In this document: positions 15,401-30,100 of the stretch, piece by piece
Layout of the letters: each line of letters starts with the position of its first letter
Position numbering within the stretch: the first letter of the stretch is position 1
Assembly (NCBI GenBank): GCA_037178855.1
Contig: JASJZC010000007.1
Location: forward strand, 2,852,001-2,916,000
Direction: 5' to 3'
DNA length: 64,000 bases
Source of the DNA: Oscheius sp. JU75
Taxonomy: Eukaryota > Nematoda > Chromadorea > Rhabditida > Rhabditidae
Made by a program: the position numbers and the translations under genes
Notes under the pieces: generated by a model
What the model was told of the DNA's origin: nothing
Seen by the model: only the letters and a program-made list of their open reading frames with translations
Database searches by the model: none

Positions 15401-15929
15401 CGTTATCCTCGTGGCTGGTCAGTGCTGATTGGGATACGGAATCTGCCGTTGTTCGAGTGAATACCTCAGTAGGACATCTTCATCACTGTTAGTGATTGAA
15501 AACACAATAAAGATAAAATTAAGATAACTGCGTTGGAGAGCAGCTCGAGCCGAGTGGAGTTCGTGACCTCAAATGGTCTTCAATCAAATGTCGACTCAGT
15601 TTTGAAGCTGGTTGCGCTACTCACTCAACTAACGGTATGCGTGCAAAAACTTTTTTTCAGACTTATTTCCAGGTGTCACCACAGTCGCTGGAACCCATCA
15701 ACTTGTGGCCGTTGGTCGCGATAGCGGAAATATACGTCTTTATAAAAACCCAGTTAGCAGCGCTATTGTATGACAGATCTTTGATCAGTTTTATCAGATT
15801 TTGCAGGCTGGACACCATCAACTCACCGGACACGGTTACTCGGTGTCAGCCCTCTGCTTCGTAAAGAATCTCCTGATATCTGCCGGTACCAACGATGCGT
15901 CTCTGCTTCAGTGGAAGATCGAAGAATGA
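12456..15929 (+). CDS. elp-1: EMAP-like (EML/ELP) WD40 microtubule-associated protein
   Basis: Family members bind microtubules through a HELP motif and tandem WD40 (TAPE) propellers. Exons begin at 12456, 12693, 12919, 13079, 13338, 13435, 13638, 13820, 14000, 14127 and 14265, and continue to the TGA at 15927-15929. Layout: first exon with hydrophobic SFWFLLSMLLLLFIIY; coiled coil (about residues 38-80); Ser/Pro/Arg-rich linker; HELP motif (VKLDWVYGYRGKD, LPTGELLYF, TQRHYVEHT); then WD repeats ending LISAGTNDASLLQWKIEE. Introns are very short, including a 36-nt one at 15488-15523 that joins HLHHY to NCVGEQLEPSG. An AATAAA lies at about 15954. The next gene starts about 360 bp downstream on the same strand, so co-transcription is possible but not shown. 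Family is certain; the N-terminus is inferred. Confidence 0.93.
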
Positions 15930-16286
15930 AGACAGAAACCACGCTGATTTTCTCAATAAACATAGAAGTAATTGTCGTCGAAATGGTCAATGATTGATAG
16001 GTCACGTTGTCTCCAAATTGCGACGACGACATCGGTGCTGGGCCGTTGGCCAGTTTGCTGGTGATGTTTTTATGCGAAAGCTTGATCATGCGCGCGATGC
16101 AATCGCAAAATCGGGAAAATTCAGACACTTTCTTCCTTCTTTCAGTGCTAGTGCAACTGTGTAACTGCAGATAAAGCCCATATCAGGCACCATCATCAGA
16201 CAATTCCTTTATCTGCTTCTGCACTAACTGCCCTATTGAACTTTCTGTGACTTTCTGTGATTAAGCTAAGTTAAGCTTTTAGGTCG

Positions 16287-18093
<1,807 letters not shown>

Positions 18094-18222
18094 CAATCCT
18101 ACTAGCATAAGATAGGATTTTCCATAAAACTCTGTTTATTGCTCTGTAACCTGCTCGTATATATGTGTTCTATTACACGTCGAAGTGGTAAAGCTTAAGG
18201 CACGACAGATTAATGACAGATG

Positions 18223-19093
18223 TTACACGCAACAATAAGCGAAGTAGGCACCCTCGTGGCAGACAGCGTTCTCAGGGCAGAAGTTGTGACTGCAAGACTT
18301 TCCGAGATGGATCAGCTGGAATCCGAACTGCTCGGATTTGTAGAACTTCTTGGTTGGTCCACAGTCTGGCTTGTAGTTAGCGTTCACCTTATCTAAATTG
18401 AGTGATACTCTCGTATTTCTATCAAATTACCTGACAACTTGGCGTCACAGCAGATTCCGACAGCAAAGCCCATTTTGCAGACAGATCCAGGAGGGCACTC
18501 CAGAGGCACGGGAACATTCGTCTGACAGTGAGTGGTGTTGTCAGCACGACGGACAGGGTCGGTATTTGCCGGACAGGTGTGGAAATCCACTTTAACTGAC
18601 AGATAAAAGAGTGTTGTGCCTTGAACTTACTTGGAATGCATTTTCTCTGGCAGTGATCTTTCGTGTCAAAGTTGTTCTTGTTCCCACCGCAGCCGGTGTA
18701 TTTAAAGGCCAGGCAAGTCAGTGTGTCTTTGTCCATGTACCACTGAAAATGTTTTATAGGACCTACATAGTAGTTTGGCAATCTGGCTGGGTACGTGCGC
18801 ACTGGGTTCGCGCAAGTTTTTTTTAGACAACACGCAATTGACAGATCTTGCTTTGAAATCAATTGACTATATAAAAGGTAACTTCAATATCTAGTTATTA
18901 TGACATTCACACTCACCCGAATAGAAGAAGTGGTATTTCCATCACACGTTTCTTCTCCAAGACTCAAAGGCTCGGCACATTCGCCTCTCAGTTGAAACTT
19001 TTCTAAAGCCACCAATTTTTTATAGAAACAAATGTACCTACCCTGTGCACTGGCGAGGATGCAAAAAGACAGGAATAAAGTAGCCTTCCACAT
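18223..19093 (-). CDS. Secreted cysteine-rich protein with one Kunitz/BPTI-like domain
   Basis: Six exons on the minus strand: 19093-19042, 19002-18917, 18866-18795, 18742-18631, 18595-18431 and 18392-18223. They give 218 residues with consistent phases. An N-terminal signal peptide (MWKATLFLSFCILASAQG) predicts secretion. The Kunitz-like domain reads NCVLSKKN...HWYMDKDTLTC then YTGCGGNKNNF and HCQRKC; the Cys normally found two residues before the inhibitory-loop P1 site is absent. Two further cysteine-rich modules follow (VDFHTCPANTDP..., then KPDCGPTKKFY ... CSHNFCPENAVC ... CCV). Kunitz domains usually inhibit serine proteases; lack of the loop disulfide makes inhibition doubtful. The gene is convergent with kmo, its stop only 130 bp away; a minus-strand AATAAA lies at 18135-18140. 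Confidence 0.85.
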
Positions 19094-22000
19094 CTGCAAC
19101 TTTTTAGTTAATTGGACCAGAGGCAAAGAAGATAAAGACTGAAGTAAATATGCAGTAGGTGTTTGTTGGGAAGAGTGTAATACTGCTATCGACAGCTCGC
19201 AGTGAACTGACCCAATGAACCGTGAACGACCTCACGCAATCTGGTGTTCATGGCAGGCGTTTATATTGGACTGTCTAGTTATGATTATGAAGCCGACACC
19301 CAAATATAGAAGCTGGCAAACATGAGGGGAAAGAAAAAAAATTGCTGCAAAGATCAGCTGAGAAAGAAGAGTTCTGTGCTCAAGTGCAAATTGTAAACAT
19401 TCTGTGCCATAGGTCGTCTGGTGTCAAGTGGAAAGGGAACTATTAGTCCGAACAAACAGCGCGACAATCAATGAAATCAGCTGGCATCCATCGCCGAGAG
19501 TGCGAGAACAGCCGCAAGATAAAAAGTGCCAGGATTGATGTGGAAGACAAGATAAAAGTATAAAGATGAACGAAGAAAAGGTTTGGTAGCGGGGTCATGA
19601 GGCATTGCTGTATTTTCTGGAAACAAGACTGTTGACAACAAACCAATTGACGGAAGCAGAGAGATGTTGACGAACAGGTCTTTTCACGTATTGAAGCAAC
19701 ATGTGGATGTGCGGCGGCAGTTGCCACAATTGCGAAAGTTGGTAGAGATATAAATAAATTTGAGCATTAAAATACGAACTCATGGGAAACGCCGTTATAT
19801 AGAAGCTCGAAGAATAGGTATTTGTTAAACTCAAGAGACGGACGTGGGTCATTCGCGCAATAAGATGAGTCACTGCTCCAAGGTGGAAAAGGAAGAGTCC
19901 AGACAGGGACCATATGCGTTGGATACTTCAGGACAAGATGAGTTCATGAGTCACAATATAAGTTTCCTAACATTCAAAGTGTCATGGGCGAAAAGACATC
20001 TAGTATTATTTACATCAGCCAGCTTGGCAATAGACGTCGTCTCCGAAGTTGACCTAAAAATGAACAAGATTCTCTCACTTGATGCTTCTAACCATACCAC
20101 ATTTTTATGGATATAGTAATCTCGTACTTTTGGCCTAAAACAGGCAGAGTAGTTCAAAATAGCCTGAATACATTTACCTAGCTTTACAGGATCATAGGTT
20201 GTCAAACCGCATCGTGTAACTGTAAAGTCAAACTACTCTAAACTAACAGCAAACATATCAACGTTTAATCCTCTGCCTCAAATGATGTCTATCTTTCTAA
20301 ATTTCATCCGTCTCTGCAACTATAGTTCTGCCAGCCAGCCTCTGCACAACAAGAAAACTACGTGTCCATAAGACTGATGCATGTTCAGCAGACGGCACCT
20401 TTTTTCTTTATAGTTGACCTCATGGTCAGTGGCTCTTAGTTCAATTGAGTTTTTCTCCCACGATGAAGTGAGGCGTAAGATGCCAAATTCCGGTAGTGAG
20501 GAAGACATAACTCGCACTGAGCAACTTCAACTTTCTACGCCTTTGTTATAATTGCTTGAATAAAAACGGGATGACAACAGCATCAAGTTGTCTAGATTGC
20601 CAATTTCCCGGGTTGGAAGCTTCTCACCTCACAATAGCTCTTCTTTAGTGGATCCTTTATGACGTAGACGGGGCTCCCCTAGATGCATATGGGCCTATGG
20701 GATGAACCTTGTGCAAGAAATTGAAACCCTTCTGGGCGTAAGTGTTCGTACGGACATATTACCCTGCAGGCTGGTCTAGTCTGAGGGTGTCCTGAAGTGG
20801 TCCGCACTTCCAGACAACTTTTAATCCTAATGACAACATGGGTGACCGTGGAAGCGTGATGCCAGGAAGATTTCCAGGCTTAGTTTTATGTGGTTCCTTT
20901 GTTGCCTTATACCTAAAAAAAACCAGAAACTTTCTTGGCTATTTCTGATTTCGACTTAGACCTCTTTAGTGACACCAAAATCACACTTGCGCATCAGATT
21001 TCGCTTCTCAAATGTCTAGTCTCCAGTTTTGGAGACCAATCAGCTGTGAATTTTGTTGTATTTGAGCACTACTGATATCACTCTCTTTTTACTTGAGTTG
21101 CTCATCCCCTTTTTCCAACATTTTCATCAACCTACTGACATTGATTAGCCCACTATTCACACTTCTAACAGCAGCATTTCGTGATATAATCGAGTAAGCC
21201 CTGCTAAAGTTGTCCCGAAACTAATTATCAAAAACTATTGCCCTACCGATAATATGTCCAATGAACAGACCTTTTATTGTAAGCAGAACGATTTCCCAGA
21301 AAATTTTTAAGCCTACGTCTGTTCAATTATTCATACTATTTACGACCTCAAAACAAGCTCGGCTTTATCCATTCTCTGATTATCGCCAGACATCCAGCAT
21401 TTCCGATTTCGAAAAGAGCTGGGACCAAATGTGACCGCTGATCTATCTTCTCCTCGCCTGATCTAATTTCTCAATAGCACTTCCGTCAGCTCTTTTTCAC
21501 GTCTTTTTAACCAAGTCGAAGACTCTATTAAGCGGTACTTAAACTATAATAACTATAGAATTGGTTGAAGAGTAAAAGGAACACTATCACATGGCGACGA
21601 CAAAATTTAAGATCGCTTTGGCCACATGTCATCAGCTCGTTTATTGCTCGTCAATTGTGTCGGAGCACAGCCGTCGTTGAGACTTTTGCATGACTGAAAC
21701 AATTTTACGTCTTTCTTACCTCTCAAGCTGAGAATAGTCTCATTTCCTGATTGTTGCGGTGACAATTTGTCGAAAAAGTTTGTGACGAATGCGAATTTTC
21801 ACTTGTCTTACACAGGCGAGGCGCTGATGAATGGCGGCGGGAAGAAGGCAGATGTGCTCTCATGATGCAGCCTCAATCTATCTCAATTGATCTACCGTTA
21901 TTTTTTCGAGGGGATGTAGTATCTGGTGTCTGTTGACAATAGTCTCTCATGGGCTGCTCTTTTAAGGAAATTAAATGTCGTCTCTTGATTGCTGTAGAAC

Positions 22001-23760
22001 TCGCATCCTCATCGTCATTCCAATCACTTTTCATACTGAAAACAAAGGGTACTTCCTTGAAGAATGCCGTCAAGTAGCATCCGTATTTCCTTTTTTGCTG
22101 TTTCTACTTCTAATGACTTCTGGACATTATTCACTAGCACTTTTCTAGGAGGTGGCTCTCGTTATTGCTTCGCAAATCTGTGAGATTCATCACACATATA
22201 TTAATGTTAAACTCCTGCCAAATTATTTGAAAAGAAGTCACAAAAATAGCAGTTACTCTTGAGCCATATTGTACCTAAAAAGATTTATTGAATCGTTGTC
22301 TGGGTGGTTTCACATGGCACTTTGCGATTTTCAAACTCAGCATTAGGACTTTGATATCACTAGACTAACTACAATTTGCAAAAACTTAAAGAGGTTTTTA
22401 CAGCGCATCAAGTAAGCAGCTTTTAGCTCAGCAACATCGTTGCACCTGTCGCCCAGACTTCTTTAAAGCTCAGGAACATCATTTTGAATTTTTCTTTTGA
22501 ACAAATCTTTTAAGCTATATATAGTACCGTGGTTTTCCATAATTTTGTTATCATGCCAATCTCTCAAATCTGGAGTAAAGGTAATTTACTTGGTGACCCA
22601 TAAACTATAGTTGATTCACGTTGTTACAATCCTAAAAGAACTTTTCTGTTTTTTTGTTCTCCTACGCGAAACGACAATATCGTTGAGCTAAAAACAAGTC
22701 AATCAGTTCAGGGTGTTCGATCTGGGTCAGCTGATCTTTGCTTAAACATCACACCCAGCTCAATTTCTCTGATGGCATCATTGTTTCGATTTTAAATGAT
22801 ATCATGTGTAATCCATATCTCCGACTTGTTGCTAAAATCAGTTCAATCCGCACTGATGTGTTAAGAAAAGATAATCCCACCGACTCTTATAAAAGATTTC
22901 TTCTTAGAGCACATGGCCGAGCTTCCGCAGCGACTTGCATTCAAACTAGGAGCTAATGACTATTGTTAGAGTCAAGAGGTCTCAACTTCACAAACATTTT
23001 ACAAACGCAGAGCATGTTAAAACAAGAGAATTTATGACTCCTTCCGAGAAATGGCTGTGAATGCCCACTTGTCTGCATGTTTCTGCGAGTCTATACTGCT
23101 CAAACATGTGGTAATGCCCATCAAATACCACATTCGCTTTCCCCACTTAACAACCTGCCTCACTTGATTCCATTTTGACAATACTTGTTCCGGCTGTGTT
23201 TTCCTCCCAGGAAGGTGTGCTGTTTCACGTTGACAAGCAGATTTGTTCTCGGGTCCGATGACCCACCGTCTCCAATTACATCGGCCACCGATTATTCTTT
23301 GGCTTTTAACAAGCTTTGTTTTCACGTCATCATGAGTGTTTATGTTTAATGAGTTGACTTACTTGCGGTAAAGCTACATTTTACAAAATCCGTTTTATTA
23401 TGCAAGTTGTGAACATTCTCAAGATCAAAATGTTGTTTCCGCTGCTAACAGTTGTGAATTAGGTAAAAACAAGATGCTTCCACATTCTGTCTCAAGTTAC
23501 TTAAGCTGTTTTCAACTTGAACTACTGGCATTCTTAAGTCGTTGCCAGAAGTGTTTCCTAACTATTCCTGGCTATGTGGTACAAATAGTTTACTTCGCTG
23601 ACATCAAATTCATAGGCTACACTTGTTTACTATGTTGCTTTCTGCAAACAATCAGAAACTCACCAACGAATCCTGATTCTATTTGACGTTTGCCTCAATT
23701 CTGCCTCCCAATTATCTTATTGACCATGTTGGTCATAATTCACTTTTTTGCCCTGTATAC
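19094..23760. other. Gene-poor intergenic DNA
   Basis: No exon chain, RNA gene or mobile-element ORF could be supported on either strand. The sequence is AT-rich with many short unrelated open frames. A slightly GC-richer stretch at about 20610-20830 shows no reading frame I can interpret. Confidence 0.5.
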
Positions 23761-23764
23761 TCAC

Positions 23765-23928
23765 CAAGATGAACTGAACCGGCTATTTTGGCCATCATCA
23801 CATGTCTCGGTCCGTGGGGTCTCTCGACTCATTATTATATCCTCGGTCACTGTTATCCCCATCATCTCCAACAATTGAGTTCCTAACTGTTCCTTGTCTT
23901 CAAAGCCGTAGGGCTGGAGGAAGTTCCT
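23765..23928 (-). other. Orphan exon-like segment, minus strand
   Basis: On the minus strand a CTACCCAG acceptor precedes an uninterrupted frame beginning RNFLQPYGFEDKEQLG and ending in SRFSSSW at a TG|GTGAGTA donor. The 164-nt frame has protein-like composition, but I recognise no family and found no convincing partner exon nearby. It could belong to an unrecognised minus-strand gene or be chance. Confidence 0.25.
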
Positions 23929-23998
23929 CTGGGTAGGTTTCACTTTGTTTCATCAAGCAATCGTTGAGAAAATGTAAGTAATAATGACGCGGTTTCAG

Positions 23999-24114
23999 CA
24001 TGCGGTGCAGAGCATCTTCCTACTGCCAACTCGAAGACCGACGACAATTTTTGACACCAACTTCCCCTTCCGCATATACCTTGGGAAAAAAGGCCGACTC
24101 GCCATCCACGCAGG
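23999..24114 (+). CDS. Candidate far-upstream N-terminal exon (A) of the SK channel gene
   Basis: Flanked by GGTTTCAG and G|GTGAGT. One open frame starts with an ATG at the second base: MRCRASSYCQLEDRRQFL... to ...KKADSPSTQG, a polar, Ser/Thr-rich stretch like channel N-termini. Entry phase 2, exit phase 1. It would splice in phase to the first acceptor of exon B (28186). A second frame (HAVQSIFLLP...) is also open, and the channel lies far downstream, so assignment is tentative. Confidence 0.3.
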
Positions 24115-27100
24115 GTGAGTGGGAGAGACTGCTTGGGAAAGCTACTTACTAAAATAGTAGCTACTCTTTCAACCATGTCATAGTAAAAAGACTTGATCGG
24201 TCAACAACACAGGTGCCAATATCCTGAAATGGCAGTAATTGGCGGTAAGAAACGGCAACAAACGACTGCTTGGCGCCATTTTATTCACAGTATGTAGATT
24301 TTATTCCTGTGATATGGAAAGAGCCAATTACTAATTGTCTCAGGTGCATACGTGCAACCCTTTCACTTGAACCCGTTTCCGTCGCTCTCTTATTGCATAT
24401 GATGATGAGGGAAATGACTTGTAACTCAATATTTTTGGATTTTTCAAAGATTTTCCGGTAATTTATTTGCGCAAAAGTCAAAACAACATTTTGTACCACA
24501 AGCAGAACTGTGGCCCCTTTGGGGCTCATGACAGGCGGATGTTGTTCCAGTCGAGCTACCCTGACAGGAGCAACGTTCTCACAGAGACGCATCTCCCAAA
24601 CTGACTTGACTGGCAAAGAGTAACTGCTGTCACAAAGCATGTGTGACAAGATGGCGATTAGGGCTTCATACAGACAGACACACACATAGACTTTTGAGCA
24701 TTTTGAACTAGATTCACCGTGAAAAAGATTTTTGATGTCGCCAAGCTTGTCACAACTGGATCCCCATCAATTCACTTTCAAATGTATGTTGTTTGAAACG
24801 AATCACCTGCCTCACAATGGTTTACCCGTTTCGCCACCCTGTAGCTCTGTAAACCTGAGAATAACAAGCAGATTTCCAGATTCTTTATGAACTCTTTGTA
24901 CCCTCCGAGTGATCTTCCTCATTTTAACTGACCTCATTCTTGTCGGGTTCCGGCTGAAGATTTATTGCCAAAAGTGCTGCTCCGCAGATAATCTCCATAA
25001 AAATTTCCACAACTTCAGCCGTTCCAGTGACCCCACAAGGGAGCTTTATGTTTGCCCTATATCTTTCGGTTTAATCTGGATTCTTAACTTATTCAAATCA
25101 TTTTTTAGCTCGATTTATCGGTAAACCAGGTGGAATGTAAACTAGATCATGTGCTGAAATGACCCTTTCCAATAATTTCAAAATTTTTACAAAGTTAGAC
25201 GCGTTGTTTTGGTATGAGATCTACACGCAAGAGAATTATTTTTTGAGAGTGTATCTTGGCGTGCAATACATGATTTTCCACCATACATAAGGAATTGATA
25301 ACGGTTCGTTCTAGGTTCATCTCACAATTAGCAAGGCTCGCTTATTTTTTCGCTTTCTGAAAACTTTCCGTAAGGTTAGCATAGAAAGTTTTTATTTCTC
25401 ATAACTAGTTTTCTGATCAATTGCTGTTGTTTGACAGTGTGTATTAATTTTACAGACATAAATATGTCTGACCCAAAAACCGTATCACTTGGTTTTACCA
25501 CGAGGGTTGCATGCTGCGTACTACAATCCTGATCTCCTCCCCGTTTTCCGGTATCATTGCCCTCCACTTTACTGAATGGCATTATTTAAACGATACGTTT
25601 CCACAAAGATGGCCTCATTGGATCTACCCCGTCCAAACGGTTACAACGTTTTTCTTCAACGCCGTAGCATGAGCTTGGAGCATCGAAAAATGCGCGGGAA
25701 GCTGATACGACGGCAAAGGTTTTACAGTGGACCAAGTAAGGAAACATAAATGTTAAGTTCATTCAGAATGGCCAACAGGTAGCAACAAAGACGTTGGCGC
25801 GGTCGAATCTATTGAGTAAAAACTATAAACTGAATGTTTTCAGCATCGTCGAATCTCACTAGCTCTTTGACAGCCTTACCACAGTGAGTTTTTCTTTTGT
25901 TGTAATTGATGGGGAACTCAGCAGCGTAATTATGGGTCAAAAGAGTACCTGGAAGTCTTTTGCTCAATAAATGCAGTCTTTTTCTAGACGTAAGCGTGTA
26001 ATTGGTCGTGTCAGTCAAATGAACTGATTTGGGGGTGAGGTTCCTCGCATAAAGCAACCCCAACTGCTTTAGACGCCTTTTTCACATCTTCAAACAAAAA
26101 CAAACATTTATGTTTTTTGAACTGCATCCTTTAATTGGATTCTTTTCACTGTTCTTGGTCTTGTTGATTGCATCCATTGGGGATAGTTCACAGGCTGATA
26201 GGCTACCCTTGACGATTGCTTAATGGTTCTGAATTTTGCACTTTCGGTTCACCTAGCACGTTTCAGGAAGAACGTGATATCTTGTCTTTTACTGATACTT
26301 ATAAAATGAGCTTCAAACATGCGAACGTCAAAGAAACTCCTTCCATACTTCTCTTTTTAGTTAGTTGCGAAAAGACCCGCTAATGAAGTTTACACTTCTA
26401 CCCAAATTTAGGAAGTCCCGTCCCTTTGTCCAACACCTCGGCACACTCTTACTTGAGGTGTTTAGTATGACGGTGATTTTATTCTGGCGATAGTATCTAA
26501 AGAAATATTTGTTTCGTTGTTAGCTATCATAATGAATAAAAGACGACAAATCTCGGATTTCAGTGCTGGTTGCCACGTCGGACGCTCTCTGATCAAAGGA
26601 AACACCGTTTGTAATACGTCATCAAAGAGGATGGAGTAAGTTTTTTCCCCCGGTAACATTTTAACAACTGAAGTTCGATTCCAAAGCTAATGAAAAAGTG
26701 TTATTACTGAGTGGTGCACCTGTCGCATGTCGACTGGCCATTTGAGAGTTCAGAATGCCAGTCTGGTCATTTTACTTTGCTTCTCCGATCTGAGCGCGTA
26801 TCCAACTTTTTGCTCATGACATTTAAGACATGGATACAATGCAATGTGACTACGTTCACAGTTTAACCCAATAAATTTCTCATATTTGGAAACTTGGTTT
26901 CGAGAGAAAGTAATCTTAATGTTTGCTCCTCTTTTTTGCACTCACCTATACCCCTCGAAAGATTACTATGATTAGACACTAGTGGTAATCCGTAAATTGG
27001 TATTACGTATTTGCCTTTATTCTCCTTCTTCCGCCTTGTTAGCCATTCTGGGGTGCTGATTTGTCATTCGATATAAGCTAAGCGTCATTTGTTTTAAGTC

Positions 27101-30100
27101 TACCTCTGTAGTTTTCATAGGTAGCTGGCCAGCCAATCATAATACATAGACATGCAGCCTTTGGTGTGAGAACTCATTCCGCCTCTCTCCAACGACCTCC
27201 CATTCACACCTTTGCCCCCGGCCTTTTTATTCAACTTGTTTTTTCTCCGTTTCTAGTCAAAGACTCTCGGCCAAAACAAAGACCTCAAAAAACGATAATG
27301 AGCCAGCGTTCAAATTGGTCTTTGAGTCATTCCTATGCACTTTACCATTCGTACGAAATCACAGCCTCTTCCTTTTGTGATAGAAATCCTCATGGCAGCA
27401 GTTTTGATGCTAATATGGCGGAATGAGGTGAACATACAACTTTCATGCCGCCTTTCTTCCCCCACAAACAAAACACGTTCTTCTTTTTCCAGCTTCGGAC
27501 CATGATTATTCGTATTAAATGAAATCGTAAATATATTAAAATGCGAAGGAAAACAAGGGCCCGGAAGCCCAAATTTGATTGCTTAAATTAATTGACAATG
27601 TCATTTTACGGTTTCATGTCGTTTTAATCCCTCCCTTTTTCTCTTCGGCATAAAATTTTTAGGATAAACTTAAAACATTGTATTCTACTGCTCTCGGCCA
27701 ATTTGAACTTGTCTAGCCATTATCACTTTCATAGTTCTGCGTTCTTTTGGATCTCATGACGTTTTACAAATCATTGACGAGGATTTCTAGTGGGCGAGAG
27801 AATAAACACCTGTTATTGGTGTCGTTTAACTAACAATTCAGTGTTTTGCTTCTTCTCCAGTCGTTCATCATTTTAGCTGTTGTCTTAGTGTCACTTTCTA
27901 CTAAAGGAATTCCTCTCCCTCGCTCCATTGCATTCATCCATGAGAATTATCATCCAAATAGCCTCCAGCAATGAGATATTTTACTCTCTTCTATGCTCAA
28001 GCTCTTATGTTCATTCCTCCAAATTAAACTTCCCTTAGTGAGGATGGAGCGTCGATACCAGAGAATGGGAAAAATCTCTCGAATGCCGAAATATTCTGAC
28101 AGCATATTGCATTCTCCATACCACAAGTGAGACATATAAAACTTAAAAGAACCGTTTTCTGCTAACCTTGTATCGATATTTTCAGTTTCAGCTCACAGCC
28201 AAGTCGACTGGACAAAAGACACGGAAGGAGCTGTGATCTCAATGCGACGGAACACGACGACGCTGACCGAAGCTTTGATAATCCCATTGCACAGGTGCAG
28301 TTTTTTTTCAATTTGTTTAATACAGTTACACACAGTGTTCAGTGGGAATGGAAATGTTGCGGCATTTATGTGGATTGAAGCCATAGTTCAATGTGTTACC
28401 AGCTCATCCCTTAGCTTAGTCAGTCTCTCTGAGCACACGGTCTATTTTTGTTGACTAATCACACAAAGGTCAAAAAGATCGGAATTGAATTTTGTGTTCT
28501 GAGGCTGCAGTATGATTCTATTGCATTAGTTTGTGAGCAACCGTTGTGAGCTTGAGGTAATCACCGAAGACTACATTTCCTCGAGGTAATACCTGTTTAC
28601 CTCATTTTCCCCTCTAATCGAGTTCCGGCATAAAGGGAAGTTTTGTCAACACTGTTCTGTTACATTGACATGTGCAATAATTTTGCGTCTACTGGTGAAA
28701 GCGTCGTTTGGAGACTCTAGAGTCGCGGAAAGCAGTGTTTTGACGTTGTCCAAAGTCTGGGACAGGTAGAAAACTTCCCGCTGTATTCAGAGGATGATTA
28801 CTACTATTCACAACCTGTTATTATGTCGATCAGCCAAATGATTACTGAAAGAGAGCCTCATCCCCTGCACGTTTCTCTTCTTCTTCTTTCCTCGAACAAC
28901 TGATCTTCTTTCAGTGAAATAATTTATTAGGTTACTTTAGCTTGCTATGATTTCGTTCTCGAAAGCTAACATTTGTAAAGATTTAAACGGAGCCTACAAC
29001 ATTTGCGTGAAAACAATGGACTGGTTTTCATAAAGACCTACTGATTTATGCCTGGTCAGCTGTCAGTGTGGGTGATTTGTTATCCCACAGTGATATACTG
29101 ACGGAGATTACTTGTTTCTTATAGGGTACGCTTAAAGGATACACCGCATTTACTAGAAGATTTCGTGCATGTTACAACTAGGAAGCATCCTCTCAGTTTA
29201 TGTATTTTTCATATTCGGGGATCCGGAAGTTCCGTGAAAATTCAAGTGGTGAATGACTATCAGAACCAGCTCAGTTTTTGAAGCTAGTTTTCGTAACTTA
29301 GCTGACAGAAGAGTAATTGAGCTATTTCAATTGCACTACCGGAATTTCAGTTTTTGACCGTGGTTGAGTGGGAGCTTGCCTTAGCAATTCAAATTCGCGC
29401 CCGGGACCAATTTTGACCTCTTTCCAGCTTACTCAAATCTCCATTCTCTTTTATTGTTTGCCCTCTCTCCTACTTTCATCTGAGATGATTATTTCGATCT
29501 CCGATTCTAATACTATTCGTTTGGCTGTTATCCCTTGCTATAAATGCCTGCTGATAAATGCCTCATGGAAACAAGGCAAAATAAGGCAGGAATTCATCAA
29601 ACGCCCAGTTTTTATTGCCAGAGTCCGGGCAGCGCCGTTGTCCCTGCTTAAATTGAAACATAGAATACTTAGGCTCCTTTTCGTTGGCTCAGTTCAATGA
29701 CTCTTCAAGAGTCGCGAACATGTGTTTCTAGGATTCTTCATCACATATGCTTGTCGTCAGCTTGTTGTTCCTTTCCAGTGTCTTTCTGGACACCTCGTCG
29801 ACGAAACCTTTTCGGTTCTGTCTTTGTTGACACCTTCCAAAACATTGACTCATTTTCTTAGGCTCGAAAGCCATCTGAGGAGCAGTTAGCCAAAACAAAT
29901 CGGGATTTGAACGCTACTATACCTTACTTTGGCCAATTAGGCGACCGTTACTAAACACTCTCGTATTGCACAGCTGCTTTTGACTCTATTTTGAAAATAG
30001 TCTCTTTCAAACTGTTTTGCAAAAAACCCCTTATTAGTTTTCTTTTTGAGCTAAGTGTAGAATAGACAATCAGCGCTGAATTCATCTGAATCGACATGAT

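Noticed and set aside
16235-16262. Tandem ACTTTCTGTG repeat before kmo
   Set aside because: Only two copies; too short to call a repeat element or regulatory array.
24281-24685. 134-codon minus-strand open frame
   Set aside because: Low-complexity, Cys/Val/Ile-rich translation, no splice context, no family resemblance, and no supporting neighbours.
25130-25150. miR-1-like word TGGAATGTAAAC
   Set aside because: The match stops after the seed region and no hairpin partner is visible.
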